From CAWCTD01 sp963798455 (lineage in GTDB: Bacteria; Acidobacteriota; Terriglobia; Bryobacterales; Bryobacteraceae), in assembly GCA_963798455.1 (NCBI GenBank), contig CAWCTD010000003.1:1612001-1676000 (forward strand): DNA of 64,000 nt, written 5' to 3'. Below, piece after piece: positions 16,750 through 24,464 of this stretch. Positions within the stretch are counted from its first letter, which is position 1. Each line of letters begins with the position of its first letter. The notes below the pieces were generated by a model. That model made no database searches, was not told where the DNA came from, and was given only the letters and a program-made list of their open reading frames with translations. A program made the translations under genes and the position numbers.

Positions 16750-18952
16750 CTACGCCCCGCTGTGAGGTTTGTAGTACTTACCGTAGTGACTGTAGTAGTA
16801 GTAGCTGTCACTCATTTCTTTGTGCACTTCGTTGAGGACTACTCCCACCACCGTCGCGCGCAGGCGGTGCAGCGTGGCGATCACGCTCGCCACGGCCTTG
16901 CGGTTGGTTTCGCCGGCCCGGGTGACGACCACCACGCCATCCACCACCGTGGCCATTTGCAGGGGCTCGGCGAAGCCCAGCAGAGGAGGGGCATCCAAGA
17001 TGACCAGGTCATATTGAAACCCGGCTTCTTCCAGCAGTTGCTGCAGGCCCCGTCCTATCAGATCCGCCGCGCGGCGGGAAGGCGGACCCGCGGGCAGAAT
17101 GTCCAGGCCCGGGAGGTTCGGGAGCTGGATCACGGCCTCCTGCCAGGGCAGTTCCGCGACCAGGACATTAGACAGACCCAGAGCACTCGGCACATCAAAT
17201 CGCCGGTGGACGCTGGGCCGGCGCAGGTCGCCGTCGATCAGCAGGGTCTTGTGCCCCTGCTCGGCGTGAGACACCGCCAGGTGGGCGGCAATGGTGGACT
17301 TGCCCTCGCCGGGCGAGGCGCTGGTCACCAGCAGCGATCGCAGCCTGCGGTCGAAGTCCGCCAGAAGGATCGAGTTGCGCAGTGTCCGGATGGCCTCGTC
17401 GTATCCGGTCAGCGCGTGGTCGCCGTTGCCGTTGACCGGCACCAGCGCATGTCCGTTGCCCGCCAGTGTCGGGACCGGCCCCAGCCGCCCTTTCCAGGTC
17501 TTCACCACGGGCAGGGTGCCCACCACCTCCGCCCCCAGGATGCGCGTCACCTGCTCCGGATCGCGCACGGTGTTGTCGAGCACGTCGCTCAGCACCGCCA
17601 TGCCGACCGCCAGCAGGCTGGAGAACAGAAAGGCCAGCAGCAGGTTCAGCTTCAGGTTGGGAAACACGGGCTTGACCGCGGGCCGGGCCGGGTCGGCAAT
17701 CCGGATGGAGCTGTTCTGGAAACTGGCGTTGATGCCGGCTTCTTTGATCTTGCGCACCAGTTCCTCGTACAGCGTCTTGTCGGCTTCCGCCTCGCGCTTG
17801 AGCGACTGGTATTCGAAGGAGCGCGCGTTCAGGCGGTCGAATTCGGCCTTGGTCTCCTGCACCGCTTTCTACAACATGCCCTCACGCCGGACCGCCTCGC
17901 CGTACTCGATTTCCACCCGCTGCTTGATGTTCTGAGTGGTCGTCTCCAGCAGCCGCTGGACTTCCGCCAACTGCGCCGCCGCTTTCTTGTACTCCGGATG
18001 GTTGGAGCCGAAGTGCGTCTTGACCTCCGCGAACTTCTCCTGAGCCTCGTTGAGCCGGTCGGTCAGTTTGCGCAGCGACTCGCCCTGCGTGGAGACCATG
18101 GCCGCCTCGAGGGAACCGGACTTCATGGACTGAAAGGCCGCCTCCTTGCGCACCCGGTCGGCCTGCGCGTTGGTGTACTCGGTGTTCAACTGCAGCAGGC
18201 GCGCCGAGAGGATACTGGTCTTCTCCTCCGGGTTGATGACGTTCAGCTCGCGTTCGAACTGCACCAGGGCGGCGCTGGAGCGCTCCATCTTGGCCTTCAA
18301 TTCCTCCAACTGCTTTTCCATGAAGGCCGACAGGCTGGCCGAGGCCTGGTAGCGGATGTTGTAGGTGTGCTCCAGGTAGGAACTGGCGATGGCGTTGGCC
18401 ACGTTGGCCGCCAGTTGCGGATCGCCGGACCGGTAGCTGATCAGCAGCAGGTAGGTATTGGGAGGACGGGACACCTTCAGATTCTTCAAGACCACGGGTG
18501 CATCCTGCGCCAGTCCGTTCTGGCTGTCGGAAGCGTCCAGTTCGCCCTTGAGGTCGCGCAGCTTGAACTTGTCCACCACCGGGCGCAGCACCGAGTCCGA
18601 CTGGATCAGCTTGATCTGCGTCGCCAGGAACTGGTCCGCGTCGTTGGTGGTCGAACGCGACCGCTTCCTGCCCGATCACGCCGGTGGGAGTCTGGCGGTC
18701 CACGTCCACGGTGGCCGTGGACTCGTAGACCGGCGTCAGGCGGCTGGATACGACCAGCGCCGCCAGCACACAGGAGACTACGAACGAAAGGATCTTCCAG
18801 CGGTGCCGCTTGAGGATCCACAAGTAGTGCGAGAGGGGGATCGTCGCCTCCTCGGGCTCTGCCTCCGGGATCTGGGGCAGAGCGTAGGGAGCAGCTAATC
18901 CATACTGCTCCACGACGGCGGGGAGATTGCGGTCTAATCTTTGTTCAGCCAT
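16750..18952 (-). pseudogene. wzc: Wzc-type polysaccharide tyrosine autokinase, frameshifted and with an in-frame amber codon
   Basis: Read across its lesions this encodes about 730 residues: an N-terminal Wzz domain (SHYLWILKRHRWKIL then VYESTATVDVD), a long periplasmic coiled coil, a second membrane segment (LNLLLAFLFSSLLAVGMAVL) and a BY-kinase domain with Walker A ASPGEGKSTIAAHLA, Walker A' TLLIDGDLRRP, Walker B LVILDAPPLLG and a C-terminal tyrosine cluster DSYYYYSHYGKYY. It controls polysaccharide polymerisation and export with Wza. One extra base at 18654-18655 shifts frame after IGQEAVA; restoring it gives TTNDADQFLATQIKLIQ. A TAG (17869-17871) interrupts the coiled coil before KAVQETKAEF. 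The rest looks well conserved, so a very recent mutation or sequence error is likely. Confidence 0.88.
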
Positions 18953-18971
18953 TCGCGACTCGTCCTGCCGG

Positions 18972-19917
18972 CTAGCGCCGCCAAACCAGAAGGCCGGAAG
19001 CCGTGGAGCTTCCGAAACCGGCGATTTTCTCCAGCGCGTTCACGGTGATGCGGCGCCCGGAATTGTCCGGGATGTAGAGGATGTCTTCCGGCTGGAGGGG
19101 GACATCGGGAGCCTTGCGGGCCAGAATCTTATTCAACTGGATCTCGATTTCGTGCTTGGAGCCGGTGGTCTCGTCCCGGCGGTAGATATAGGCCTGCTTG
19201 GAAGCGAACGGCGCCAGGCCCTCGGCCACGGCCAGCATCTGGAGCACGGTGGTCTCCGAGGTGTTTTGCACGGCGAAGGCGCCCGGCCGGTGCACCGTGC
19301 CCACCACGTAAACCTTCCCCGCCTCCGGCACGCGAATTTCCTCCCCGCCCGTCAGCTTCAGGTTCATATCGGGGTCGGCCGCGTCGATGAGCGCCTTGAC
19401 CGGAATCCGCTGTACCAACGCCGTCGGGGCGCCATCCTCACCGGTTTGCATGTGGCTTACCAGGATCTCCGGGCCGGCGTCCGGGCCCAGGCCCCCGGCG
19501 CGCGTCAGAGCGTCCAGCAGCGTGAGGGGCCCGGCGGCCTGGAAGGTAATGGGATTCTTCACCGCGCCGGCCACACTGATGGGACGGCTGTGATACTCGG
19601 CGATGGTCACCGTTACCACCGGGTCCACCAGGAGTTCCTCGCTCCGCAGGGCCTCGGCGATGGCCGACTCGAGTATCCAGCGGGAACAGACCGTCGGCCT
19701 GGATGCGCTGCTTCAGCATGGGCAGCCGGATGAATCCATCCGGCCCCACGCGGATGGTGCGGGTCAGCTCCGGGGAGTCGTAGACGGAGACCGCGATCAG
19801 GTCGTTCGGTCCGACCTTCTGGGAGGGCAGATTGGCGCCCTCATCCACGCGCGTCGTCTGCGCCCACACCGCGGGCAGAATCAGCACTAGGCAAACTGCT
19901 GCGATCAGGACTCTCAT
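18972..19917 (-). pseudogene. Wza-type polysaccharide export protein, frameshifted
   Basis: About 314 residues if the frame is restored. A signal peptide (RVLIAAVCLVLILPAVWAQ) precedes the Poly_export domain (VGPNDLIAVSVYDSPELTR, VGPDGFIRLPML) and two SLBB domains (ISVAGAVKNPITFQA and VYVVGTVHRPGAFAVQ). It is expected to form the outer-membrane exit channel for the polysaccharide with Wzc. The frame breaks after QADGLFPL; removing one base at the CC of 19677-19678 gives LFPLILESAIAEALRSEELL, which matches the family. No lipobox cysteine is visible. GGAGG lies 8 bases before the ATG. The stop is 19 bases from the wzc start. Confidence 0.88.
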
Positions 19918-19942
19918 CTCTCATGCCTCCCAGGCGGGGGCC

Positions 19943-20248
19943 TCACGGCTCCGCGCCCGTATTCTTGCGAGGGCTGTCCCCGCCATCCCAATTGGTTGGC
20001 TCCAGCAACCGGAGCAGTTGCAGTACCCGGCATTCCAGCTCCGACATCTTGTGCCCCAGCGCCGCCAGGCGCCACTGCATCGAGACGGCATGCCTTTCGT
20101 CGACGCCCGCCTGGCGCATCACCGCCAGCCGCGCAAAATCAGACACGCTCCTGGCGCCGTTTTGCGAGCAGGCGGCGACCAGCGCGGCGTACTCCTCCTG
20201 GTTCACCCGAAAGTTGACCAGACGCGTGCGGGGACTAAAGACGGGCAT
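19943..20248 (-). CDS. Small RHH-like (MobC-like) protein in the polysaccharide operon leader
   Basis: A 101-residue protein beginning MPVFSPRTRLVNFRVNQEEY. The segment VNFRVNQEEYAALVAACSQ followed by SVSDFARLAVMRQ has the beta-strand plus two-helix pattern of ribbon-helix-helix DNA-binding proteins, like MobC relaxosome proteins and small repressors. A second helical half (residues 60-85, MQWRLAALGHKMSELECRVLQLLRLLE) could be a coiled coil for oligomerisation. The first 14 bases overlap the end of the NusG-like gene, so the two are co-translated. A regulatory role, perhaps acting on the operon promoter or on its antiterminator partner, is inferred from fold and position. Confidence 0.7.
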   Translation of the reverse strand: MPVFSPRTRLVNFRVNQEEYAALVAACSQNGARSVSDFARLAVMRQAGVDERHAVSMQWRLAALGHKMSELECRVLQLLRLLEPTNWDGGDSPRKNTGAEP

Positions 20249-20813
20249 GCGTGTTTCCGGTTGACCTCTCCCGGCCGGCACGCGGCCCCTGGCCGGCGAC
20301 GCCACGGCTGACGACGGCAACCACGTCGCGCTCCACCTCCGCCGCCACCGAGCGCTGCAAAAGTTCGACATGGACCACCACGCGCCAGGCATCCTTGACC
20401 TGGGTGAGGGTGCCCTCCACGCCGGCCAGCGGGCCGGCTTCGATGCGCACTCGCTCGCCGATCTTCAGGAAAGGCCACGGACTCAAGCGCAGTCCGGACA
20501 ACACCATGCTTCGCACCGAGTCGATCTGCGCCTCGGGCACCGCGGCAGCCTGGTTGCCGAAACCCACTACCGAAGCCACCCCCGGCGTGGCCAGCACCCG
20601 TGCCCTTTCCGGCGCCGCATAGCGGCAGAACACGTAGCCGGCGAACAGGGGCAACTCCAACTCTTTGATCCGGTCCGACCAGCGCCGCCGCGCCCGATAC
20701 AGAGGCAGAAAGACCTCCATTCCCTTGGTTTCCAGCGACTGAGCGGCCGTCTTCTCGTGATTGGGCTTGACCGTGAGCGCGTACCACTCGGGCTGGCTGG
20801 CTGCCGTAGTCAT
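20235..20813 (-). CDS. NusG-family specialised antiterminator (RfaH/UpxY/LoaP-like)
   Basis: A 192-residue NusG paralogue. The NGN domain starts EWYALTVKPNHEKTAAQSL and continues EVFLPLYRARRRWSDRIK and LFAGYVFCRY; the C-terminal KOW motif is IGERVRIEAGPLAGVEGTL. Members found at the head of polysaccharide loci travel with RNA polymerase and prevent termination in long operons. The housekeeping NusG normally lies beside secE/rplK, which is not the case here. The ATG at 20813 was chosen because the NGN domain begins about ten residues later. It is first in a roughly 20-kb minus-strand locus and follows a strong promoter with an approximately 140-base leader. Confidence 0.9.
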   Translation of the reverse strand: MTTAASQPEWYALTVKPNHEKTAAQSLETKGMEVFLPLYRARRRWSDRIKELELPLFAGYVFCRYAAPERARVLATPGVASVVGFGNQAAAVPEAQIDSVRSMVLSGLRLSPWPFLKIGERVRIEAGPLAGVEGTLTQVKDAWRVVVHVELLQRSVAAEVERDVVAVVSRGVAGQGPRAGRERSTGNTHARL

Positions 20814-20959
20814 TGTCGTGCACCAACGGGACCTGGCACGCACACTTCATGCACGGCGGGCCATGCGCCCCGGTCCAGCGACCTTACTTTCAGGGGGAGG
20901 CGACCTCGCGCCACGTCGCCGCACGCAAACCGGCGCCGGAAGGCTGACGTCTTACAAAA

Positions 20960-20988
20960 CGTATACGAAATGCCGCGCGGCTTGTCAA
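20960..20988 (-). promoter_or_regulatory. Sigma-70-type promoter of the polysaccharide operon
   Basis: On the minus strand TTGACA (20988-20983) and TATACG (20965-20960) are separated by exactly 17 bases. The expected transcription start is near 20953, leaving a leader of about 140 bases before the NusG-like gene. The leader contains the palindrome CCGGCGCCGG and other GC-rich hairpin potential. Confidence 0.75.
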
Positions 20989-21068
20989 GCCAGACATCCT
21001 CAAGCCGGTGCGCGACATACGAGCGGCCTGCAGGGCCGCCCGCCGCCCGGCGTCCAGCCAGGCCGCCC

Positions 21069-22052
21069 TTAGCGGCTGATGGTGCCCTTGTTCGCATTCT
21101 GCTGCGTCTTCCAATAGACCACGGCGCCCGCACCGGCGCCCCCGATGATCACGCCCGCGATGACCGCCTTCGAAGCCGGCGACATCCCGGGTCTTCGGGC
21201 CTGGGGTGCTGACGCGGGGGCCGGAGTAGCGGCTGGCGGGGCCGCGGGTTTGGCGGCGCTGGGAGCCTCGGCGGGAACCGCGGGCGGGGCGGTCGGTTTG
21301 GCGGCAGCCGGGGCGGGCGCGGGCGAGACAGCGCACTCGCCCGAAACCCTTCTCATTCGGTTTATCTGGATGACCTCCAAGGCGCCCTCCACGGGCTTGG
21401 CCCCGGGGACCACGGTGGCAGTCACCTGAACCATGCGGCCCAGGTTAGACTCCAACCGATCTCCCCGCACTTCTTCGGTCACCCCGGAGATGGGGTCCCG
21501 AAGCACGAACCGCCCTTCTCTTCTTTCCAAGCAACCCGTCATCTCGAAAGCCGCCTGGGCGCCGGTCACGGCCTGTGGCTCGAACTCCAGGGCCCTGCCG
21601 GGCGCCAGCAGCGCCACCACCGTCCCGTCCGAGGTCGTCACGCGGAACGACCCGGCCAGCGCCAGCGCCTGGATTCCGCGGGCGCCGGTCACGGCCACAC
21701 GGCCCGCCGACCCTGGTTCCTCGGGACGGATGCGAAGACCTCGAGCTTCAATCCAGAAACCGTTGGCGGCTTCCAGCTCGCCCAGCCCCGCATGTAGTTC
21801 GAGCCGGTCGCTGAAGATCCTGCCCCGCGAATTCGCGCCCAAGCGCAGATGCGCGCCGGAGGATAGTTTCAGCTCCGAAGAGGCACGCTCGGTTTCCAGT
21901 GTATTTCCCTCAAACAAGGTTGCGTTCCCAACTATCAGGCTGCTGTCGACACGAAAACTCCCGTTGGCCACGGCAATGCCGATGGCGGCAGCCTGGGCGG
22001 ACAACACGGCAAGGGAAAAGGCGACGCACAGCGCAGTGGCGAAACGATGCAT
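21069..22052 (-). CDS. Secreted FecR-like protein with C-terminal membrane anchor
   Basis: A 327-residue protein with a signal peptide (residues 1-23, ending SAQAAA), a FecR-type beta-rich region (NGSFRVDSSLIVGNATLFEG, LKLSSGAHLRLGANSRG, VAVTGARGIQALALAGSFRV), a low-complexity Pro/Ala linker (about residues 245-290) and a C-terminal hydrophobic helix (AVIAGVIIGGAGAGAVVYW). The fold resembles the FecR periplasmic domain but no FecI-type sigma factor gene is adjacent, so a sensor role is not shown. Its function is unknown. Its own promoter lies 40-76 bases upstream. Confidence 0.7.
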   Translation of the reverse strand: MHRFATALCVAFSLAVLSAQAAAIGIAVANGSFRVDSSLIVGNATLFEGNTLETERASSELKLSSGAHLRLGANSRGRIFSDRLELHAGLGELEAANGFWIEARGLRIRPEEPGSAGRVAVTGARGIQALALAGSFRVTTSDGTVVALLAPGRALEFEPQAVTGAQAAFEMTGCLERREGRFVLRDPISGVTEEVRGDRLESNLGRMVQVTATVVPGAKPVEGALEVIQINRMRRVSGECAVSPAPAPAAAKPTAPPAVPAEAPSAAKPAAPPAATPAPASAPQARRPGMSPASKAVIAGVIIGGAGAGAVVYWKTQQNANKGTISR

Positions 22053-22098
22053 GAAGACTTCCTCCGAACCAGAGAATGCGCGTGCGGGATTTTAGGCA

Positions 22099-22128
22099 TT
22101 TGTACCATGCATTCTGCCGGCCTGTCAA
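22099..22128 (-). promoter_or_regulatory. Sigma-70-type promoter of the FecR-like gene
   Basis: On the minus strand a perfect TTGACA (22128-22123) is followed after 18 bases by TACAAA (22104-22099). The predicted start near 22092 gives a 40-base leader. Confidence 0.6.
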
Positions 22129-22390
22129 GGAAAGCATCGTCCGCTGTTGCTTCAACATGCCAACTGCCGCGGGGCGGGCATAGCTCGCGCTCTGTGAGTC
22201 CCATGATCCACTTCCACTGCGACCAAACACTTAGCGCCCCTGCTGCGCTTGCGGCTGCTTGGTCCGACCGCTTGATGAGCAACGCTTTACAGTCGCGCTA
22301 CGATCTACATCGCTGCTCCCATCCCTTCCATCGGAGGATTCACTCGGGGCCTTTATAGACGAATCCTCTACCTCCCCGGGTGTCACCTGG

Positions 22391-22523
22391 GGAACTTTTT
22401 GAAAGACCTGCTGGGCAAGTCAGGAGACGTACCCGACGTGGACGCAAGTTGCTGATTCCAGGTGTGGGATAAGACTCCTGTCTTGTCCTGGCCCGCTTTC
22501 GGGCAGGCTGTTCGACAAGTTCC
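22391..22523. repeat. Dispersed palindromic (MITE/REPIN-like) repeat, copy 1
   Basis: About 130 bases with imperfect terminal inverted repeats (GGAACTTTTTGAAAGACCTG at the left, complement of CAGGCTGTTCGACAAGTTCC at the right). The interior matches the copy at 52188-52318 in the same orientation without gaps at roughly 88% by manual alignment (14 mismatches counted in about 114 bases). The interior arms are themselves partly complementary, so the whole element can fold back into a long hairpin. It has no coding capacity. Confidence 0.75.
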
Positions 22524-22622
22524 TGGTGGAATATCGGCCCGCCTGGACGGAACCTTGGCTGGGCTGCTTCGTATATCATGCAGAGGGAGTAAAGACACGG
22601 ATGAGCAGGAGGCATACGCACC

Positions 22623-23843
22623 ATGGCTGGTAACGGCAACCATCGCGGCAACCGCAGGATGCGCCGCCGCTTGATCTGGCTGGCGGTCGTGCTGGTCTTA
22701 TTTGGCTGCGGGTTCGTGGCGTTGAGGGCGGCGTTGCGTCCCGACAACAAGATCGACCCGGCCAAACTTGCCGAGGTGACCCGGGGCAGTATTGCCCGCT
22801 CCGTTGTCGCCACCGGCAAGATCCAGCCGCGTTCCAAGGTGGACGTCAAGTCCAAAGCCAGTGGTATCGTCGAGCGCCTTCTGGTCGACTACGGCGACTG
22901 GGTCAAGCAGGGCCAGGTGCTGGCCGAACTGGACAAGTTGGAACTGCGCGCGCGGGTCCGCGAGATGAGTGCCACCCTGCTGGCCGCTCAGGCCGCGGAA
23001 CAATCCGCCGAGGCCGCGCACCAAAAGAACCAGGTGGAAGCCGAAGGCCCCGACCTGCCCTTCCTCAAGTCCGGCATGCAGAGGGCACAGCAACTTTACG
23101 AGCAGGGCCTGATTGCCAAGGCGGTCCAGGAAGACGCCCAGAAGGCCTATCAACTCGGGCTTAACAAGCAGATGTCCGCCCTGCGCAGCGTGGGCGTGAG
23201 CCGCGCCGAGGTGGCGCGAGCTAAAGCCCAAGTGGCGCAGACCCAGGCGGCGCTGGAGCAAGCCGAGGAGAACCTGCGCAATTCCACCATCGTCAGTCCC
23301 ATGGATGGCTTGGTGCTTTCGCGAAACGTGGAAGTGGGTGACGCGGTTAGCTCCATCCTGGTGCTCGGCTCCCAGGCCACGCTGGTGATGACCCTGGGCG
23401 ACGTCGGCGACGTGTACGTGCTGGGCAAGGTCGATCAGGCCGACATCGGCAAGATCTACCTGGGGCAACGCGCGCGCATCGTGGTGGAGTCCTTCCGCGA
23501 CAAGAAGTTCGAGGGCCAGGTCACCAAGATCGCCCCCCTGGGCGTGGAAAAGGACAATGTGACCACTTTCGAGGTCCGCGTCTCCATCCGCAACCCTGGC
23601 GGCGAGCTCAAGTCCAATATGAGCGCCAACGCCGAGATCATTCTCGAGGAAAAGCCGAACGTGCTGCTGGTCCCCGAAGGGGCGATCTTGTATGACAAGA
23701 ATCGCAGCGCCTCGGTCGAGGTCCCGGACCTGGCCACCGAGAAGGGCCGCCGCAAGGTCCCCGTCAAGCTGGGGATCTCCGACGGCGTCAAGACAGAACT
23801 CGTCGCCGGCCTCAAACCGGGCGAAAAAGTGATTCTGCAGTAG
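22623..23843 (+). CDS. MacA-like periplasmic adaptor (HlyD/RND-MFP family)
   Basis: A 406-residue membrane-fusion protein. An N-terminal membrane anchor (RRRLIWLAVVLVLFGCGFVAL) precedes a biotinyl-lipoyl domain half (VVATGKIQPRSKVDVKSKAS, LLVDYGDWVKQGQVLAELD), a long alpha-helical hairpin (about 105-210), the second lipoyl half (IVSPMDGLVLSRNVEVGDAV) and beta-barrel domains. It would link an inner-membrane ABC exporter to an outer-membrane channel in a MacAB-like pump. AGGAGG lies 10 bases before the ATG. The two MacB-like permease genes nearby are on the other strand and convergent, and no ATP-binding subunit is present here. Confidence 0.9.
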   Translation: MAGNGNHRGNRRMRRRLIWLAVVLVLFGCGFVALRAALRPDNKIDPAKLAEVTRGSIARSVVATGKIQPRSKVDVKSKASGIVERLLVDYGDWVKQGQVLAELDKLELRARVREMSATLLAAQAAEQSAEAAHQKNQVEAEGPDLPFLKSGMQRAQQLYEQGLIAKAVQEDAQKAYQLGLNKQMSALRSVGVSRAEVARAKAQVAQTQAALEQAEENLRNSTIVSPMDGLVLSRNVEVGDAVSSILVLGSQATLVMTLGDVGDVYVLGKVDQADIGKIYLGQRARIVVESFRDKKFEGQVTKIAPLGVEKDNVTTFEVRVSIRNPGGELKSNMSANAEIILEEKPNVLLVPEGAILYDKNRSASVEVPDLATEKGRRKVPVKLGISDGVKTELVAGLKPGEKVILQ

Positions 23844-23854
23844 GCGGACGGCGC

Positions 23855-24391
23855 TTACATCAGCCGCTCCAGGAGCAGGATCAGCCGCTCCCGGTCCAGT
23901 GGGGCGCTGCGCTGTGCGCGGGGATCGAACCAGGTCCAGTTCAACCGGCTTCCCTGAGGGCAGCAGAACAAGAGCTGCTCCGGCACCACCGACATCTCCA
24001 GCAACTGCTGATTAAAGGCGCGCACCGACCCTTCCAGGATGTAAGGGGCTCCAAGTTTCTCCGTGGAAGTCAGCGTGTCGGTGGCGTGGAACTCCAGGTG
24101 TACGATCCTTCCTGAGACGTTAATTTGAAATACGTTGTCGCCGTTCTCGCGGAATGTGGCCGCGGAGTATTCGGCCGGGGAGAGTTCCACCAGTGGTTTC
24201 TTCAGAAGCCCGTTAATCGAGCTCACGAATTCCGAGCAGACCATGTGCAACTCCACGGCAGCCCGGGTGCGGAGCTGGGCAAACTCCTGCGCTTGGCGCA
24301 CGCGCTCCCGGTCCTGCTCCACCACAACCTCGATCTTTCGGGCGAGCGCGTTCAAACGGTCGTTTCCGCCCGGCTTACGTCCGAATCTCAT
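23855..24391 (-). CDS. Conserved protein of unknown function
   Basis: A 178-residue soluble protein with no recognised motif. The N-terminal part (NDRLNALARKIEVVVEQDRERVRQAQEF) is charged and helical, probably a coiled coil; the C-terminal part is mixed beta (NVFQINVSGRIVHLEFHATD, PYILEGSVRAFNQQLLE). The ATG at 24391 was preferred over 24424 because the extra residues look non-coding. It has no signal peptide. It lies convergent to the MacA-like gene (11 bases between stops) and downstream of two MacB-like permease genes on the same strand. Confidence 0.6.
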   Translation of the reverse strand: MRFGRKPGGNDRLNALARKIEVVVEQDRERVRQAQEFAQLRTRAAVELHMVCSEFVSSINGLLKKPLVELSPAEYSAATFRENGDNVFQINVSGRIVHLEFHATDTLTSTEKLGAPYILEGSVRAFNQQLLEMSVVPEQLLFCCPQGSRLNWTWFDPRAQRSAPLDRERLILLLERLM

Positions 24392-24464
24392 GACCCGCCG
24401 GTGTACTCCCCAGGGGAAGGACAACCGTCAGTGAGGATAACACAGCCGCGCCGGGTGCTCCGCG

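Larger units (their letters stand above)
22053..22622. other. 570-base intergenic region between divergent genes
   Basis: No protein gene is supported here. The left part holds the promoter of the FecR-like gene. A spaced inverted repeat GAGGATTC/GAATCCTC is at 22334-22341 and 22361-22368. The right part contains one copy of the dispersed palindromic repeat (22391-22523) and the leader of the MacA-like gene with its ribosome-binding site. Confidence 0.7.

Noticed and set aside
22334..22368. Spaced inverted repeat GAGGATTC/GAATCCTC as an operator
   Set aside because: Only 8-base arms 19 bases apart, no promoter at the site and no second copy seen; too weak to assign a role.
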